Under the pieces are notes generated by a model. It searched no databases, was not told where the DNA came from, and was given only the letters and a program-made list of their open reading frames with translations. 64,000 nucleotides of DNA from Arion vulgaris (taxonomy: Eukaryota > Mollusca > Gastropoda > Stylommatophora > Arionidae), in the NCBI GenBank assembly GCA_020796225.1, contig CM036756.1:61656644-61720643 (forward strand). Direction: 5' to 3'. Made by a program: the position numbers and the translations under genes. This document shows, piece by piece, positions 20,916 through 31,440 of the stretch; positions within the stretch are counted from its first letter, which is position 1; each line of letters begins with the position of its first letter.

Positions 20916-21160
20916 ACAAGTGGGTTAATGGTAATATTTTACAAACGAAAAACCTCATTTTATAGTGCAACATCCACTGAATTCCACATTAGCATGGTGT
21001 CAGATCTTATCGGTCATAGAGTAGACCGTCAGAGTTGACTCACGCCTGCGTGTATAATTATTGTAATTAAATTGCCCCCTTCCTTTTTGTTTGCCCTGGA
21101 GTCGACAGATATTTACTTCTATGTATGAAGTATTCTTTATTGTACTAGATATGTGATAAA

Positions 21161-21324
21161 CAGTGGCGGCTCGTCATTAAGGGCCAGTGGGGCCGGGCCC
21201 CACCAAAAATAATGTATAACGTGTATTTATTATTTATAAATTAAAATATAGCAACCAAAAAACCATGATTTATCCGGAAAAAATGTCTGGCCTCACCAAT
21301 AAAAATGATCACGAGCCGCCACTG
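21161..21324 (-). mobile_element. hAT-type MITE copy 1
   Basis: Terminal inverted repeats CAGTGGCGGCTCGT and ACGAGCCGCCACTG bracket 164 bp; 8-bp flanks GTGATAAA (21153-21160) and GTGATAAG (21325-21332) match at 7 positions. Inside, GGGCCGGGCCCCACCA lies near one end and CCTCACCAATAAAAATGATC near the other. No coding capacity. Confidence 0.94.
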
Positions 21325-21703
21325 GTGATAAGTAAACCAACGATATCAACCATAACTACAATTATTTTTACCTCCCATTCTTCTTTCCATACTCGTACAC
21401 CCCAACCTTGTAAAGAATAACATCAGTTGTTATGTTTCATGCACGCATTTGTGTTCCTATGCTTCTTAGTATTGTCTTATCTCATGCCTTGTAATCTATA
21501 TGTGTATTTGCTCCATATATATATAAGTTATTTATCCACTATATTCTTTATTGTTTCTCTTCTTTTCCACTTCCGGTTTTGTGTTGCACTCATTTCGTTA
21601 TTCGTTTTTATTCCCAGATTTTCATTAGATAGCTTTGAATGTTTCTACATGTAATCGTCCATTTGTAGTGTTCCTCGAAATTCGTCATTCTTGTTGTATT
21701 GTT
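21325..21703. other. Unassigned
   Basis: A plus-strand frame (21427-21654) is hydrophobic but leads into the copy-3 module, whose upstream 30 bp are shared with copy 2. It may be a remnant of a mobile element rather than a host gene. Confidence 0.35.
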
Positions 21704-21800
21704 TGCTTGATAAAGGCCTTTTGGTCGAAACGTTGCTGTTTATCGTCACTGTTTATGTATTTTGTAAAACTATAGTACTTTGTTTTTACGTGTTTAGCTG
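21704..21800 (+). mobile_element. Penelope-like / hammerhead-like module, copy 3
   Basis: GCTTGATAAAGGCCTTTTGG, TCGAAACGTTGCTG, TTTTGTAAAACTATAGTACT, TTTTTACGTGTTTAGCTG. Matches copies 1 and 2. Confidence 0.5.
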
Positions 21801-21844
21801 TGTTTCATGCACGCATTTGATGTTTTAAGATGGTACTGTCTTGT

Positions 21845-22165
21845 GTGTAAGTGTTGTGTGTGTAGCGTGTGAGTGTATGTGTGTGTGTTGTGTATATATT
21901 TGAGTGAACATGGTATATGTGTCGTGCGAGTGGGTGTGTATTCTCTATGTATTATGTGAGTTTGTGTGTTCGTTTATTCGTTGTGTGCGTGATGTCTGCT
22001 GTATGCTGTATGTGGTGTTTGCGTGTTTGTGCTGTGTGTTAGGAGAGTGTGGTATTTGGGTGCGTGTTGTGCATGTGTTGCGTATGTGCTATGTATGTGG
22101 TGTGTACGTTTGTGTATTTATGTGTGTTTGTGTGTGTGTGTTTATACGTATGTGATGTGTTGTGT
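21845..22165. repeat. GT-rich imperfect repeat
   Basis: GTGTGT tract with TATGT variants, continued at 22421-22560 on the far side of the SINE-B insertion. Confidence 0.88.
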
Positions 22166-22420
22166 CTTCTTCTCCTTCTTTGCGTTCGTTCTTTACGACC
22201 AATTTTAATCCCTCTTTGTGATATGTTTGATCTTTGCCAAGAACGTGTATACGTTGCACATTGGTTTGGTACGCCCCTAAACGCATAGACTTCTACACGT
22301 TTAGGACACGTGCATCCGATTTTAGCCAAACCTCCTTAGTCGCCTCTTACGACATGCGTGGCAGGTAACAGTGGTTCCATTCTTTACACCCCAAATCTGG
22401 GCCACGGTAACCACTCGGGC
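22166..22420 (-). mobile_element. SINE-B, full length with target duplication
   Basis: Minus strand: CGCCCGAGTGGTTACCGTGG, GTGTAAAGAATGGAACCACT, GTCGTAAGAGGCGACTAAGG, ACACGTTCTTGGCAAAGATC, then a GAAGAAG tail. Exact 12-bp duplication GATGTGTTGTGT at 22154-22165 and 22421-22432, so it landed in the GT tract. Confidence 0.94.
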
Positions 22421-22691
22421 GATGTGTTGTGTGTATGTATGGGTGTGTGTTTGTTGTCTATGCATGTTGTGTTTTGTTTACTGTGTTAAATATTTGTATT
22501 GATCGGTTGTGTGTTGTGCGTGTGTGTTGTATGTATGTATGTGAATGTACATGACACCAGTCACTATTAGTTTGTTTTATTACTTTCAAATTCTACTTTA
22601 GTGATTGCTTTTATTATTATCTACTATCTTCTTACGTACAAAATTTCCTAACGACTCTCTCTTCTGGTCCTGTCGGTTGCATTAATTTGAT

Positions 22692-22856
22692 TAATTAAAG
22701 GGTTTTTAAGCCGAAGGACTGACTTAATTGCACCGAGTTTTACCCCATATGGCTCGGTTCCTCTCCGCAGAAATGGTACGCCACCTGCCGAGAGTATTGC
22801 ACAAAGCACGAACTCCGTGGCTCCATCAACAATCCTAGCGGTATTGATTAATTGCA
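22692..22856 (-). mobile_element. SINE-G, 5'-truncated
   Basis: Minus strand: CTAGGATTGTTGATGGAGCC, GCAATACTCTCGGCAGGTGG, CATTTCTGCGGAGAGGAACC, GAGCCATATGGGGTAAAACT. It lacks the tRNA-like head. Confidence 0.68.
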
Positions 22857-23124
22857 TTAACCTAACACCGTATTATCCAATATATCTTGAGTTAGGAAAA
22901 AATGGTTTCTTTCCCTTTCTTTAACTTGACAAAGAAAAAGAAAAATAAGACGCAGATGTATTCCGGTATTCTTATTATAATTCAAAATGTATAATAATTT
23001 ATGACGAAGCACACATTAATTAAACTTGAGAACATCGCAGTTGCACGGTAATATTTAACATGCGATTCTCTCACATGCAACACGGTCGTCATTCTTTCTT
23101 GCCCCTTTGCTGTAAATATTGTAT
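22857..23124. other. Unassigned; starts with a SINE-C-like tail
   Basis: CCTAACACCGTATT and ATATCTTGAGTTAGG at 22860-22897 recall the SINE-C 3' end. The rest is unassigned. Confidence 0.35.
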
Positions 23125-23490
23125 TTCCACAGATGAAATTGGTTGTCCACTCTTGCCGTTAAGAGTAGGCAGTGGCGGCTCGTAATTAAGGACCTATGGG
23201 GCCGGGCCCCACCAAAATAATGTGTAACGTGTATTTATTATGTTATAAATTAAAATATAACCTACACAAAACCATGATTTGTTTCGAAAATGTTTGTCTG
23301 GCCCCACCAACAAAAAGGATCACGAGCCGCCACTGAGAGTAGGGTTAGGAGATTTACTTTGCGTTCCAGGGCCAGATGAGTCGCCCTTGTTGTGTTATAT
23401 CCGTGTTTATTTAGTGTGGTCTTCATATTGTTTATCCATCTTTTTCTTGGTCTTCCCTTTGCTCTATCATTACTCTTAAATACTTTATTT
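23125..23490 (-). mobile_element. LINE-epsilon 3' end, split by a MITE
   Basis: Plus-strand TTGTCCACTCTTGCCGTTAAG and, after the MITE, CCAGATGAGTCGCCCTTGTT, GTTATATCCGTGTTTA, TTGTTTATCCATCTTTTTC match 61555-61720. Removing the MITE and one target copy rejoins the LINE sequence. Confidence 0.72.
23170..23335 (-). mobile_element. hAT-type MITE copy 2
   Basis: 166 bp with ends CAGTGGCGGCTCGT and ACGAGCCGCCACTG, flanked by an exact 8-bp duplication AGAGTAGG (23162-23169, 23336-23343). Inserted in the LINE-epsilon remnant, so it is younger than that remnant. Confidence 0.96.
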
Positions 23491-23839
23491 CAAAAATACA
23501 CTCTAGCACTGTTAGTTATTAGAAAAGTAAACTTTATTCAAAGTTATGTCTTGTCTAGACACAAAAAACTAGACAAGACAAGTGTAGAAGATTACATTTC
23601 GTTACTGTAAAATAGAGGCCCAATCTCTTTATAAAATGTAATTTTTGGTTGGTCACTATGGATAGATAACAAGAAAAATGTATGCAGTATTTACTATCAA
23701 ATTAATATTTAATCAAAACAAAATGTAGGCAGGAATTATTTTTAAATATATACATACTTTTCATGTTCTCTCTATCTCCCCATACGCCTTTCTCTCTCTC
23801 TCTCTCTTTATTTCACTCTTATGCCTTTTTAACCCCCGA
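23491..23839. other. Unassigned, short CT run at 23790
   Basis: No gene recognised. Confidence 0.4.
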
Positions 23840-24106
23840 TTAGGGCATAGGTCCTCAATCAATTCATGCCAAGTTTTCACATCTTTAGTTATCTCCTGCA
23901 GCTCCTTCTAATCCTTCGTATATCATTAATCTCTGTTTCTAAATCTCGTATCTATGTGTTTCTATGATTTCCTCTCTTTCGCTTTCCCTGTGTGTTCCAG
24001 AAAAAGACCCCTCTTGCTATATCTCCAATGGATTTTCTCAAGCAGAGCTCTATCCATCGCTAGTGTCTTTCCTTGACCTCTTTATCCACTGGGATCTGTC
24101 TTATTC
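23840..24106 (-). mobile_element. LINE-delta 3' region, cut by the LTR element
   Basis: Parallels 7640-7890 (CCTCAATCAATTCATGCCAA, TCTCCTGCAGCTCCT, TTTCCCTGTGTGTTCCAG, CACTGGGATCTGTCTT). At 24106 the LTR element begins, and at 31818 the phrase CTCTACGTAAGCTCATCATTT continues the same LINE sequence (compare TCTCCATAAGTTCCTTATTT at 7893). Confidence 0.65.
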
Positions 24107-25464
24107 TGTAATAGTGTTATTGCTAGGCCAGTTCTCTCATCTCCTCCATCGGGAGTAATCGTAACTTATTTCGACAATGTTTCCCAGTAATGGCGGGCGT
24201 TGACAGCTGCGCAGAAATATTGTTGTAGTGCGGAAATTGTTTCTTGATCTCAATTCAAAAACAGGAAGTTGTCAGCGTACATACACAGAGACTGTCAAAT
24301 CGTGTTGTATTTTTGGCTTATGAGGGTATGAGTGAGTGTTGAAAATGTAACTGAAGTCCAAACTATTTGGCGACAATCTGGGTGACATCTGATAATTCAT
24401 TGATGTCCTTGATTTCGTGAATCAAAGGAAACGGGACCATATATATATACCAGGGTCTAGCACAGGCAAGGGAGGAGGGAAAAACTGAGAAGACAGAGAG
24501 GTACTCAGGAACAGGCAGTGTAGGTAGTCCCGAGACAGACTTCAACAGTAAATATTGGCCAGTTAGAAAGAGTGAAGACACATCTTCACACACACTTAGC
24601 AGAGGGACAGTTGGCAGAGACACTTTTAGAAAGTAGAATTGAACTGAGTTGCAGACAGAGAGAGAACCCAACTAAGAAGTAGATGTAGACCTCCACGGAG
24701 ATTTTTGTCCAAGTCAGAGAGAGTTCCTGTTCAGTGTTGGTGAACCGGTTACATTAGAACCGGAGGACTAGTTGTCAGAGTTGGAAAACTAGGCGGCAGA
24801 GCTAAACTAAAGGGATAGGGCCAGACCCGACGGAGAGGCTATAACAGTATATGAGAGAGGGAGATGTCAGCCATTTGTTTTCAGGATGCATTATTTTAAC
24901 CAGTAGCAGAGACATTTCGTATATACTATTAGGACAGCAACTCTAGCTAGAAGCGGTATAACATTGTGACTGAACAAGTATTTATTTCTAAGGACATCGC
25001 AACAAGGTAAACAGTGAACAGTGAACATTTTTAGAGATAGGATTTTAGAGATTAGATATCCCTTAGGGAAAACAATCAATATTAGTTAGTAGGGATATTT
25101 TTTTCAGCTATGTGCATTGGTATGTTGTTTTGAATTGTTGATTTTTCTTTTCAGGATTTTCTTTATTATTTTGATAATTTGATGTATGTGCTATTATTTT
25201 GAAATCAAGATGAGATATTTAATTAAGTAAATATAAAGAAATAAAAGTTGAGAATCAGGTTTGATTCTCACATAGATGTACGATGTACTTGACGGCCATT
25301 TCTTTTATTTGTAGTCTATGTACGCAGTTGTGGATGGTGTTGATAGAGTTGTAAATACGTGTAGAAATATTAATAGCTTATCAGGAGGTTACACTGATAC
25401 ATTTATTGGTGCAGTGACCAAGGATAGAACACAGGATTTCAGTAATAAGGCCCACACGGCTACA
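24107..25464 (+). repeat. 5' LTR
   Basis: 1358 bp. The left end is set by the TSD, the right end by where identity with the second copy stops (CCCACACGGCTACA at 25451-25464). It holds a TATA-like run (24438-24450) and an AATAAA (25240-25245) in the order expected for U3-R-U5. Confidence 0.95.
24438..24450 (+). promoter_or_regulatory. Candidate LTR TATA box
   Basis: CATATATATATAC within the 5' LTR, conserved at 29133-29145 in the 3' LTR. Position in the first third of the LTR fits a U3 promoter; no experimental support. Confidence 0.4.
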
Positions 25465-25594
25465 TTTATAATGGTGCCGTGACCAGGATATTCTCCCCAA
25501 ATTGACTAGACTCCTTACTGCTACATTTATTATGGTTTCCGTGACACAGGATTCGAACCCCCTGGATTGACTATACTACCACTATACCACGACG
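25397..25594 (+). promoter_or_regulatory. Primer-binding-site region: three degenerate tRNA-complementary units
   Basis: Three units of ~60-70 bp start with TACATTTAT and carry TGG 5-10 bases on (25407, 25472, 25533), followed by GTGCAGTGACC, GTGCCGTGACC or TTTCCGTGACAC. The first is inside the LTR; the second starts 7 bases after the LTR end, where a primer site belongs. The third, read on the minus strand, is tRNA-like to the CCA end: A box TGGTATAGTGG (25579-25589), B box GGTTCGAATCC (25549-25559), ending CACGGAAACCA. The gap between boxes is too short for an anticodon arm. The acceptor end resembles tRNA-His, which is inference. Confidence 0.62.
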
Positions 25595-25711
25595 AATAGA
25601 ACACAATACTGACTCACAGATTGGACAAATAGGATAAGATTTTTTTTTCATATTTTGATACGGATAGGAGGTAATTAATTCTTTTTTTGGGAAGATTTGT
25701 AGATTGGCAGT

Positions 25712-26581
25712 ATGACAGAAGAAGGGACAACCTATGTTAGAAAGGGTAGCAGATTAAGAAATCCATTTTTTCTGGGGTTGGTATGTTACAATTGTGCTGG
25801 GATTGGGCACGTTAGCATAGAATGTACGTCTAGGAGGCTGGGGTTTGGAATAAGAAATAGACAGTATCATGTTGGACAGTTTAGAAATGATTGGATGAAG
25901 GCTGGGAGTGACAGACATATAAGGAGAAGACGGTCCTTTAGAGACCAAAGAATTTATGCTATCAATTGTTTCAGGGAAATTAGAAACCAGAAAGGTCCAG
26001 ACATTGAGATGAGGCAAATTGAAGAACTTAAACAGCAGAACGCTGAACTCATAGATAGACTGCAGGCTAGTTCTGAAGAAATCAAATCTATGCGGTACAC
26101 AATTGATGATTTACAGGAAAAGTTAGATAAGGCGGACCATTTAAGCAGAGGAAGGGAAATAAAGTATAGGGATGTTGCTGTCGGGGAAGATCAAAGGAAA
26201 CAGGAGGAAATATCTAGTTTAGAGATGGAGAGGAAAAAGGAGACTGCAGGATTAAAGAAGACGGTCAAAAATTTACAGATAGAAGTTAAAGAGAAACGAG
26301 ATGAATTAGAGAAGTTACAGGAAGACAGGGACGATCAAGACGAATATATAGAGAGTCTACATGAGGAGATAAACGAGTTGAGGGATATACAACATGAAGA
26401 GATAAAAGAAGTCTGTAGTGTTGGAGTAGGCAGTGAGGAAGATATGTCAGTGTTAAAAAGGAAGTTAAAGTTGTTAATAAGGGAGAGAAAGGATTATCTA
26501 AACGATACGAATAATCTACTTGATCATATTCGGGAACTAGACAGAGAACTAAAGAAGAGTAAGAAACAATCAAAAAGTTGA
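25712..26581 (+). CDS. Gag-like protein: CCHC zinc knuckle plus coiled coil
   Basis: Intact 289-residue ORF, the only long one between the LTRs, starting 117 bp after the tRNA-like unit. Residues 25-38 form a CX2CX4HX4C zinc knuckle (CYNCAGIGHVSIEC), the nucleic-acid-binding motif of retroelement Gag nucleocapsids. Residues ~58-80 are Arg-rich (RHIRRRRSFRDQR). From ~95 to the end the protein is Glu/Lys/Leu-rich with heptad-like leucines (IEELKQQNAELIDRLQ, LQIEVKEKRDELEKLQ), a predicted long coiled coil likely to drive self-association. In ordinary Gag proteins the knuckle follows the capsid; here it is near the N-terminus and no capsid-like segment precedes it. A missing upstream exon, a captured host zinc-knuckle gene, or a reduced Gag are all possible. 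No frame break is seen, and the intact frame suggests it has been kept. Confidence 0.75.
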   Translation: MTEEGTTYVRKGSRLRNPFFLGLVCYNCAGIGHVSIECTSRRLGFGIRNRQYHVGQFRNDWMKAGSDRHIRRRRSFRDQRIYAINCFREIRNQKGPDIEMRQIEELKQQNAELIDRLQASSEEIKSMRYTIDDLQEKLDKADHLSRGREIKYRDVAVGEDQRKQEEISSLEMERKKETAGLKKTVKNLQIEVKEKRDELEKLQEDRDDQDEYIESLHEEINELRDIQHEEIKEVCSVGVGSEEDMSVLKRKLKLLIRERKDYLNDTNNLLDHIRELDRELKKSKKQSKS

Positions 26582-28801
26582 TGTTAGGAGGAGAGTATTG
26601 TGAAACATAGCACTGTGTGTGTGTGATTATGAAGAGTTAGGATATATTATGGTAGATTTTGTGTGCACCGAACTATATTTTGAGAGAGAGTAGCACTAAA
26701 TGTGTGTGCACTGAACTATGAGTGGTAAACATGAGGATTTACAGGGTGTCTGTAAAGAAATCATGAGGTGTAGATGAGAGTATGTTGAGGGTAATATTAG
26801 AATATGGTCCTTGTTGATGGGTATGATAGACATACATAAATAGGACTGAGAGTGATTATATTGAGTGATATCATGAGAGATATCATGAGAGAGGTAGTAA
26901 GTGAAGACTAACATAAACATGACATGTGCTTAGTGTAATGCTATACATTTGAGACAGAGGGATAGTAAGAAATATTGTGGGTATTTGAAAAATACTGTGA
27001 GACATGCTTTGGGCATTAGATATATGCATTATGCTAACTTAAGAAGTGCGCTTGAAAAAAAACATGTTGTGTGTACATTGGAGGTAGAGTTGTGTGTTAA
27101 GATAGTGCAGTGGGCACTCATATGAGGTGTACATTAGAGGCGATCATGATACATAACTACAGAGAGATGGTGAAGCGTATATTAGAGACAGTGCATTGTG
27201 TATGCATCTGTTTTGGGAGCTATTTGGAGGAATAGTGTGATGAGAACGTGATAATGTGCGAGAAACTATTAGGAGATGGAGAGAGAGATTGAAAGACAGG
27301 AGGACCATTCCTTGCATTTTTGTGAAAGATGCTATACAATAGTGCAAAACTCGAGAGGTCCGTGTTTTGCTCTGACTATTGAATCACATTTTTGGGGGGG
27401 AAATGGAGCACACAGTTAACTAGAATGTAACTAGTTGTCACCGCTTAACATTTGTTATGACACATGGTAATATGTAATGATCGGAACTTGGCTTTGATAT
27501 GGTTTTTTTGTTAGTAATGAAACATGTTCATTTTGGTTTGTAAAATGATTAGTTATGTGAAATAATTTCAATGTTGACAAATATGTATTATGTTATGATG
27601 ATGTTAGTTTAATTTTTTTTGTTATATATGAAACAAAGAAAAATAATTGTAATGTGGAAGATGCTTGAGAAATGTCAATAACATGCGGTATATAACATGT
27701 TTTTGTTTGGAAATGTTGATGTACTTTTGTATTGCAGGAATATTTTTCCTCAGGAAGCTTATGTTGTCTGGTTGAAGTGAAATAAAATAGAGGAATAAAT
27801 TAGGAAGGAATGGCATAATTAATACTCCGGAGAAGTAACCCTTTCCATTGTTTCGAGTGATAGCGACAAGTTTGATGACAGCGAAAATGTTTTGGCGGTC
27901 GAACATTTGTCAAAAACAGACTCACCTAAACTTTTGACGAAGTGACAATTAACGAGCGTCAACCTGAATTTCTGTGCACTCATCGGGAAATAGTGTTTGT
28001 TTGGACAAGATCAAAGAGAAAATTGGTGCGAAGTGTTACCATTTATTTTATTTGGAGTGAAGTACTTCAATTGTTGAATTTGATTTTTTTGATGTCAACA
28101 CATTTGTTATGTTTAATATATGTTAATGTGTAATGATGACCCGTCTTTGAGAATAAAGGCCTTAGATTTGAATTTATTGCAAGGATTCTAAAACTGTATG
28201 GAACATTTAATTTTGTTGTTTTTTTGGAAATCACATGCAAGGGTTCTAAAACTGTATGAAAATATGCTTTGTGGTTGCAAGGGATTCTAAAACTGTAATA
28301 TTGTTGTTGCTATGTGACTTAGCATTTATATTTTGTTTATAATTGATTTATTTTATTGGTTGTATGATTGAAATGTGTATAATAATATTTGGGAGAGATC
28401 AAAGGAGGTACAGCGATAAGCTTGGTACTAACCAGGAGCAGTAATCACTATCTGTGGAACCAGAGTAAAGTTGAAGCACAAGAGGAGAAGCCTGAAAACA
28501 CTTAGTTCCCATTTATGTGTGGACCTTGCATAACCTGCGTTGCCAAGATGTTTCGAGGGAGAGCAAAGGTGTTCGATAACCTTTCTGATATTTTTTTAAG
28601 AGGAAGACTTTGAATATTTTTTTGGTTGAAATTTTTTAAAATTTGGTTTGAATTATATGAATGTTTATTGATGTGGTTGTTTGATATATTGTTATTGTTT
28701 ATGATGTATATTGATTTGAGATGCACTGTATGTTATCTAGATGATACTTGAAAAAATATTGGATTAGTAACCCAATATCTTTTTTATAGGTGGGTAAGGA
28801 A
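26582..28801. other. Non-coding interior of the LTR element
   Basis: 2.2 kb without a reverse transcriptase, integrase or other domain in any frame. The beginning is rich in GTGTG and GAGAG phrases. The end has AAGGGATTCTAAAACTGTA and related phrases three times at about 28174-28300. A purine-rich run precedes the 3' LTR. Confidence 0.6.
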
Positions 28802-29785
28802 TGTAATAGTGTTATTGCTAGGCCAGTTCTCTCATCTCCTCCATCGGGAGTAATCGTAACTTATTTCGACAATGTTTCCCAGTAATGGCGGGCGTTGACA
28901 GCTGCGCAGAAATATTGTTGTAGTGCGGAAATTGTTTCTTGATCTCAATTCAAAAACAGGAAGTTGTCAGCGTACATACACAGAGACTGTCAAATCGTGT
29001 TGTATTTTTGGCTTATGAGGGTATGAGTGAGTGTTGAAAATGTAACTGAAGTCCAAACTATTTGGCGACAATCTGGGTGACATCTGATAATTCATTGATG
29101 TCCTTGATTTCGTGAATCAAAGGAAACGGGACCATATATATATACCAGGGTCTAGCACAGGCAAGGGAGGAGGGAAAAACTGAGAAGACAGAGAGGTACT
29201 CAGGAACAGGCAGTGTAGGTAGTCCCGAGACAGACTTCAACAGTAAATATTGGCCAGTTAGAAAGAGTGAAGACACATCTTCACACACATAGCAGAGGAC
29301 AGTTGGCAGAGACACTTTTAGAAAGTAGAATTGAACTGAGTTGCAGACAGAGAGAGAACCCAACTAAGAAGTAGATGTAGACCTCCACGGAGATTTTTGT
29401 CCAAGTCAGAGAGAGTTCCTGTTCAGTGTTGGTGAACCGGTTACATTAGAACCGGAGGACTAGTTGTCAGAGTTGGAAAACTAGGCGGCAGAGCTAAACT
29501 AAAGGGATAGGGCCAGACCCGACGGAGAGGCTATAACAGTATATGAGAGAGGGAGATGTCAGCCATTTGTTTTCAGGATGCATTATTTTAACCAGTAGCA
29601 GAGACATTTCGTATATACTATTAGGACAGCAACTCTAGCTAGAAGCGGTATAACATTGTGACTGAACAAGTATTTATTTCTAAGGACATCGCAACAAGGT
29701 AAACAGTGAACATTTTTAGAGATAGGATTTTAGAGATTAGATATCCCTTAGGGAAAACAATCAATATTAGTTAGTAGGGATATTT

Positions 29786-31440
29786 CCAGTCACCATTATA
29801 AATAACAAGTCTAGGAAACCTCTTATCAACAGCAAAGATATTAAAGACAGATGGAAAGAATATTTTACGGAACTGTTAAACTGCGAAACACAAGGTACAG
29901 AAACATTTCAATTGAAACATGGAAAATACCAACAATTGAATATCTTAGAATCCGAAGTTGAAATGGCACTAAATCAAAGCAAAAGAAGGAAGGCAGCAGG
30001 GATAGATGGTATAACAACAGAAATGTTACTTGCGTGTAAGACAACAGCAATAACATGGCTGACCAGAATTTTTAACATAGCCTGGGAGGCACAAGAGGTT
30101 CCAGATGACTGGCAGAGAGCTATTATAGTCCCAATATGGAAGAACAAAGGAGACAAAAGAGAATGTGAAACATACAGGGGTATCTCTCTTTTGAGCCAAA
30201 TAGGAAAAATGTTTGCAAAAATATTGGAGCGAAGAGCAAGACATATATTAGAGCCCCAGTTAAGCAATAGCCAGTTTGGGTTTAGGAGGGTAAGAGCTGC
30301 ACAGACGCAATATTTGCACTAAGACAGATCTGCGAACAAACAATTGAATACAATCAAAGTAAACAGCTTATATTTATAGACCAAGAAAAGGCATTTGATA
30401 GAGTAAACAGGTGCAAACTATGGAAGATCCTTGAAGAATATGGCGTCCAAGGACAACTATTAGGTAACATCATGGCCTTATATCAAGATAGCCAGAGTAC
30501 AGTAAGAACTACAGAAGGAATGACCGACTGGTTCTCCATTACATCAGGTGTTAGACAAGGTTGTGTTCTCTCACCACTACTCTTTATCGCATATATGGAT
30601 AAAATAACTCAAGAGTCGAATTCAGATAATGATGAAATAAATGAACTGCTTTTGCAGATGATCAGTGCCTGATACATCAAAATGAACAAGATCTACAACA
30701 TCATATTGACACTTTGAACAATAATTGTGTGAAACATGACATGAAAATCAACAACACTAAAACAGAAATAATGAATATGGGAAGAAAACATAATAATCTA
30801 GACATCCATGTCAATGGCACTAAAATAAACCAAGTGAAAGAATTCAAATACTTAGGAAGCATATTCACAGAAGACGGAAAACTAGATAGAGAGATAGAGG
30901 CTAGAGTACAAAAGCAAATGCTGTAACCTACCAGCTAGCCCCATTGTTAAGGCACCCAAAATTTCACAGGCAGCTAAGAAACAAATGATCAACAGCATTT
31001 TTATACCTACTTTGTGTTACCAGAGCCAAACATGGACATTGAGCAAAGCGCAGTCACAAAAATAACTACATGTGAAATGCGTTGCCTGAGAAAAGTTACC
31101 AACAACACAAGAAAAGACAGAATCACCAACATCAGCATAAGAAAGAAAGTTGGCACAAAACCGTGCTTGAATTATATAGATAAACAAAGAATGAAGTGGT
31201 TTGGCCACTTAATAAGAATGCATCCAAACTCCACAGTATACAGAGTCTTCTACAACAGAACATCGGGAAAGAAGGCAAGAGGAAGACCACGGAAAAGATG
31301 GTTAGATGGCGTAGCAGAATCCTGTGAAAGAGCAAAGATAACAATCACACAAGCCACCAGAACAGCGCAAGACAAAAACAGAAAACCACGACACTGGGCA
31401 ACAACCCGGTAGCAGTGTGACGACAAAAGAAGAAGAAGAA
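29786..31440 (+). mobile_element. LINE-alpha: RTE-like non-LTR retrotransposon, 5'-truncated
   Basis: Inserted in the 3' LTR with an exact 9-bp duplication GGGATATTT (29777-29785 and 31441-31449); the uninterrupted site is visible in the 5' LTR at 25092-25100. The 1655 bp run from inside the reverse transcriptase to a (GAA)4 tail after AGCAGTGTGACGACAAAAG. A lack of RNase H, the KW..FGHLIR and KARGRPRKRWLDGV C-terminus and a short-tandem-repeat tail fit the RTE clade. Other 3' ends are at 36061, 41545 and 49231. Confidence 0.95.
29787..31412 (+). pseudogene. LINE-alpha reverse transcriptase, frameshifted
   Basis: Broken coding remains in four frames: 29806-30322 (palm entry RRKAAGIDGITTEML and PIWKNKGDKRECETYRGISL), 30323-30672 (SGVRQGCVLSPLLF), the catalytic FADD box at about 30646-30660 in a different frame from the preceding part, 30680-30926 (FKYLGSIFTEDGKLDREI) and 31014-31412 (C-terminal KWFGHLIRM, RGRPRKRWLDGV). 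Frameshifts before FADD, near 30300 and near 30926 make it non-functional. Confidence 0.85.
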
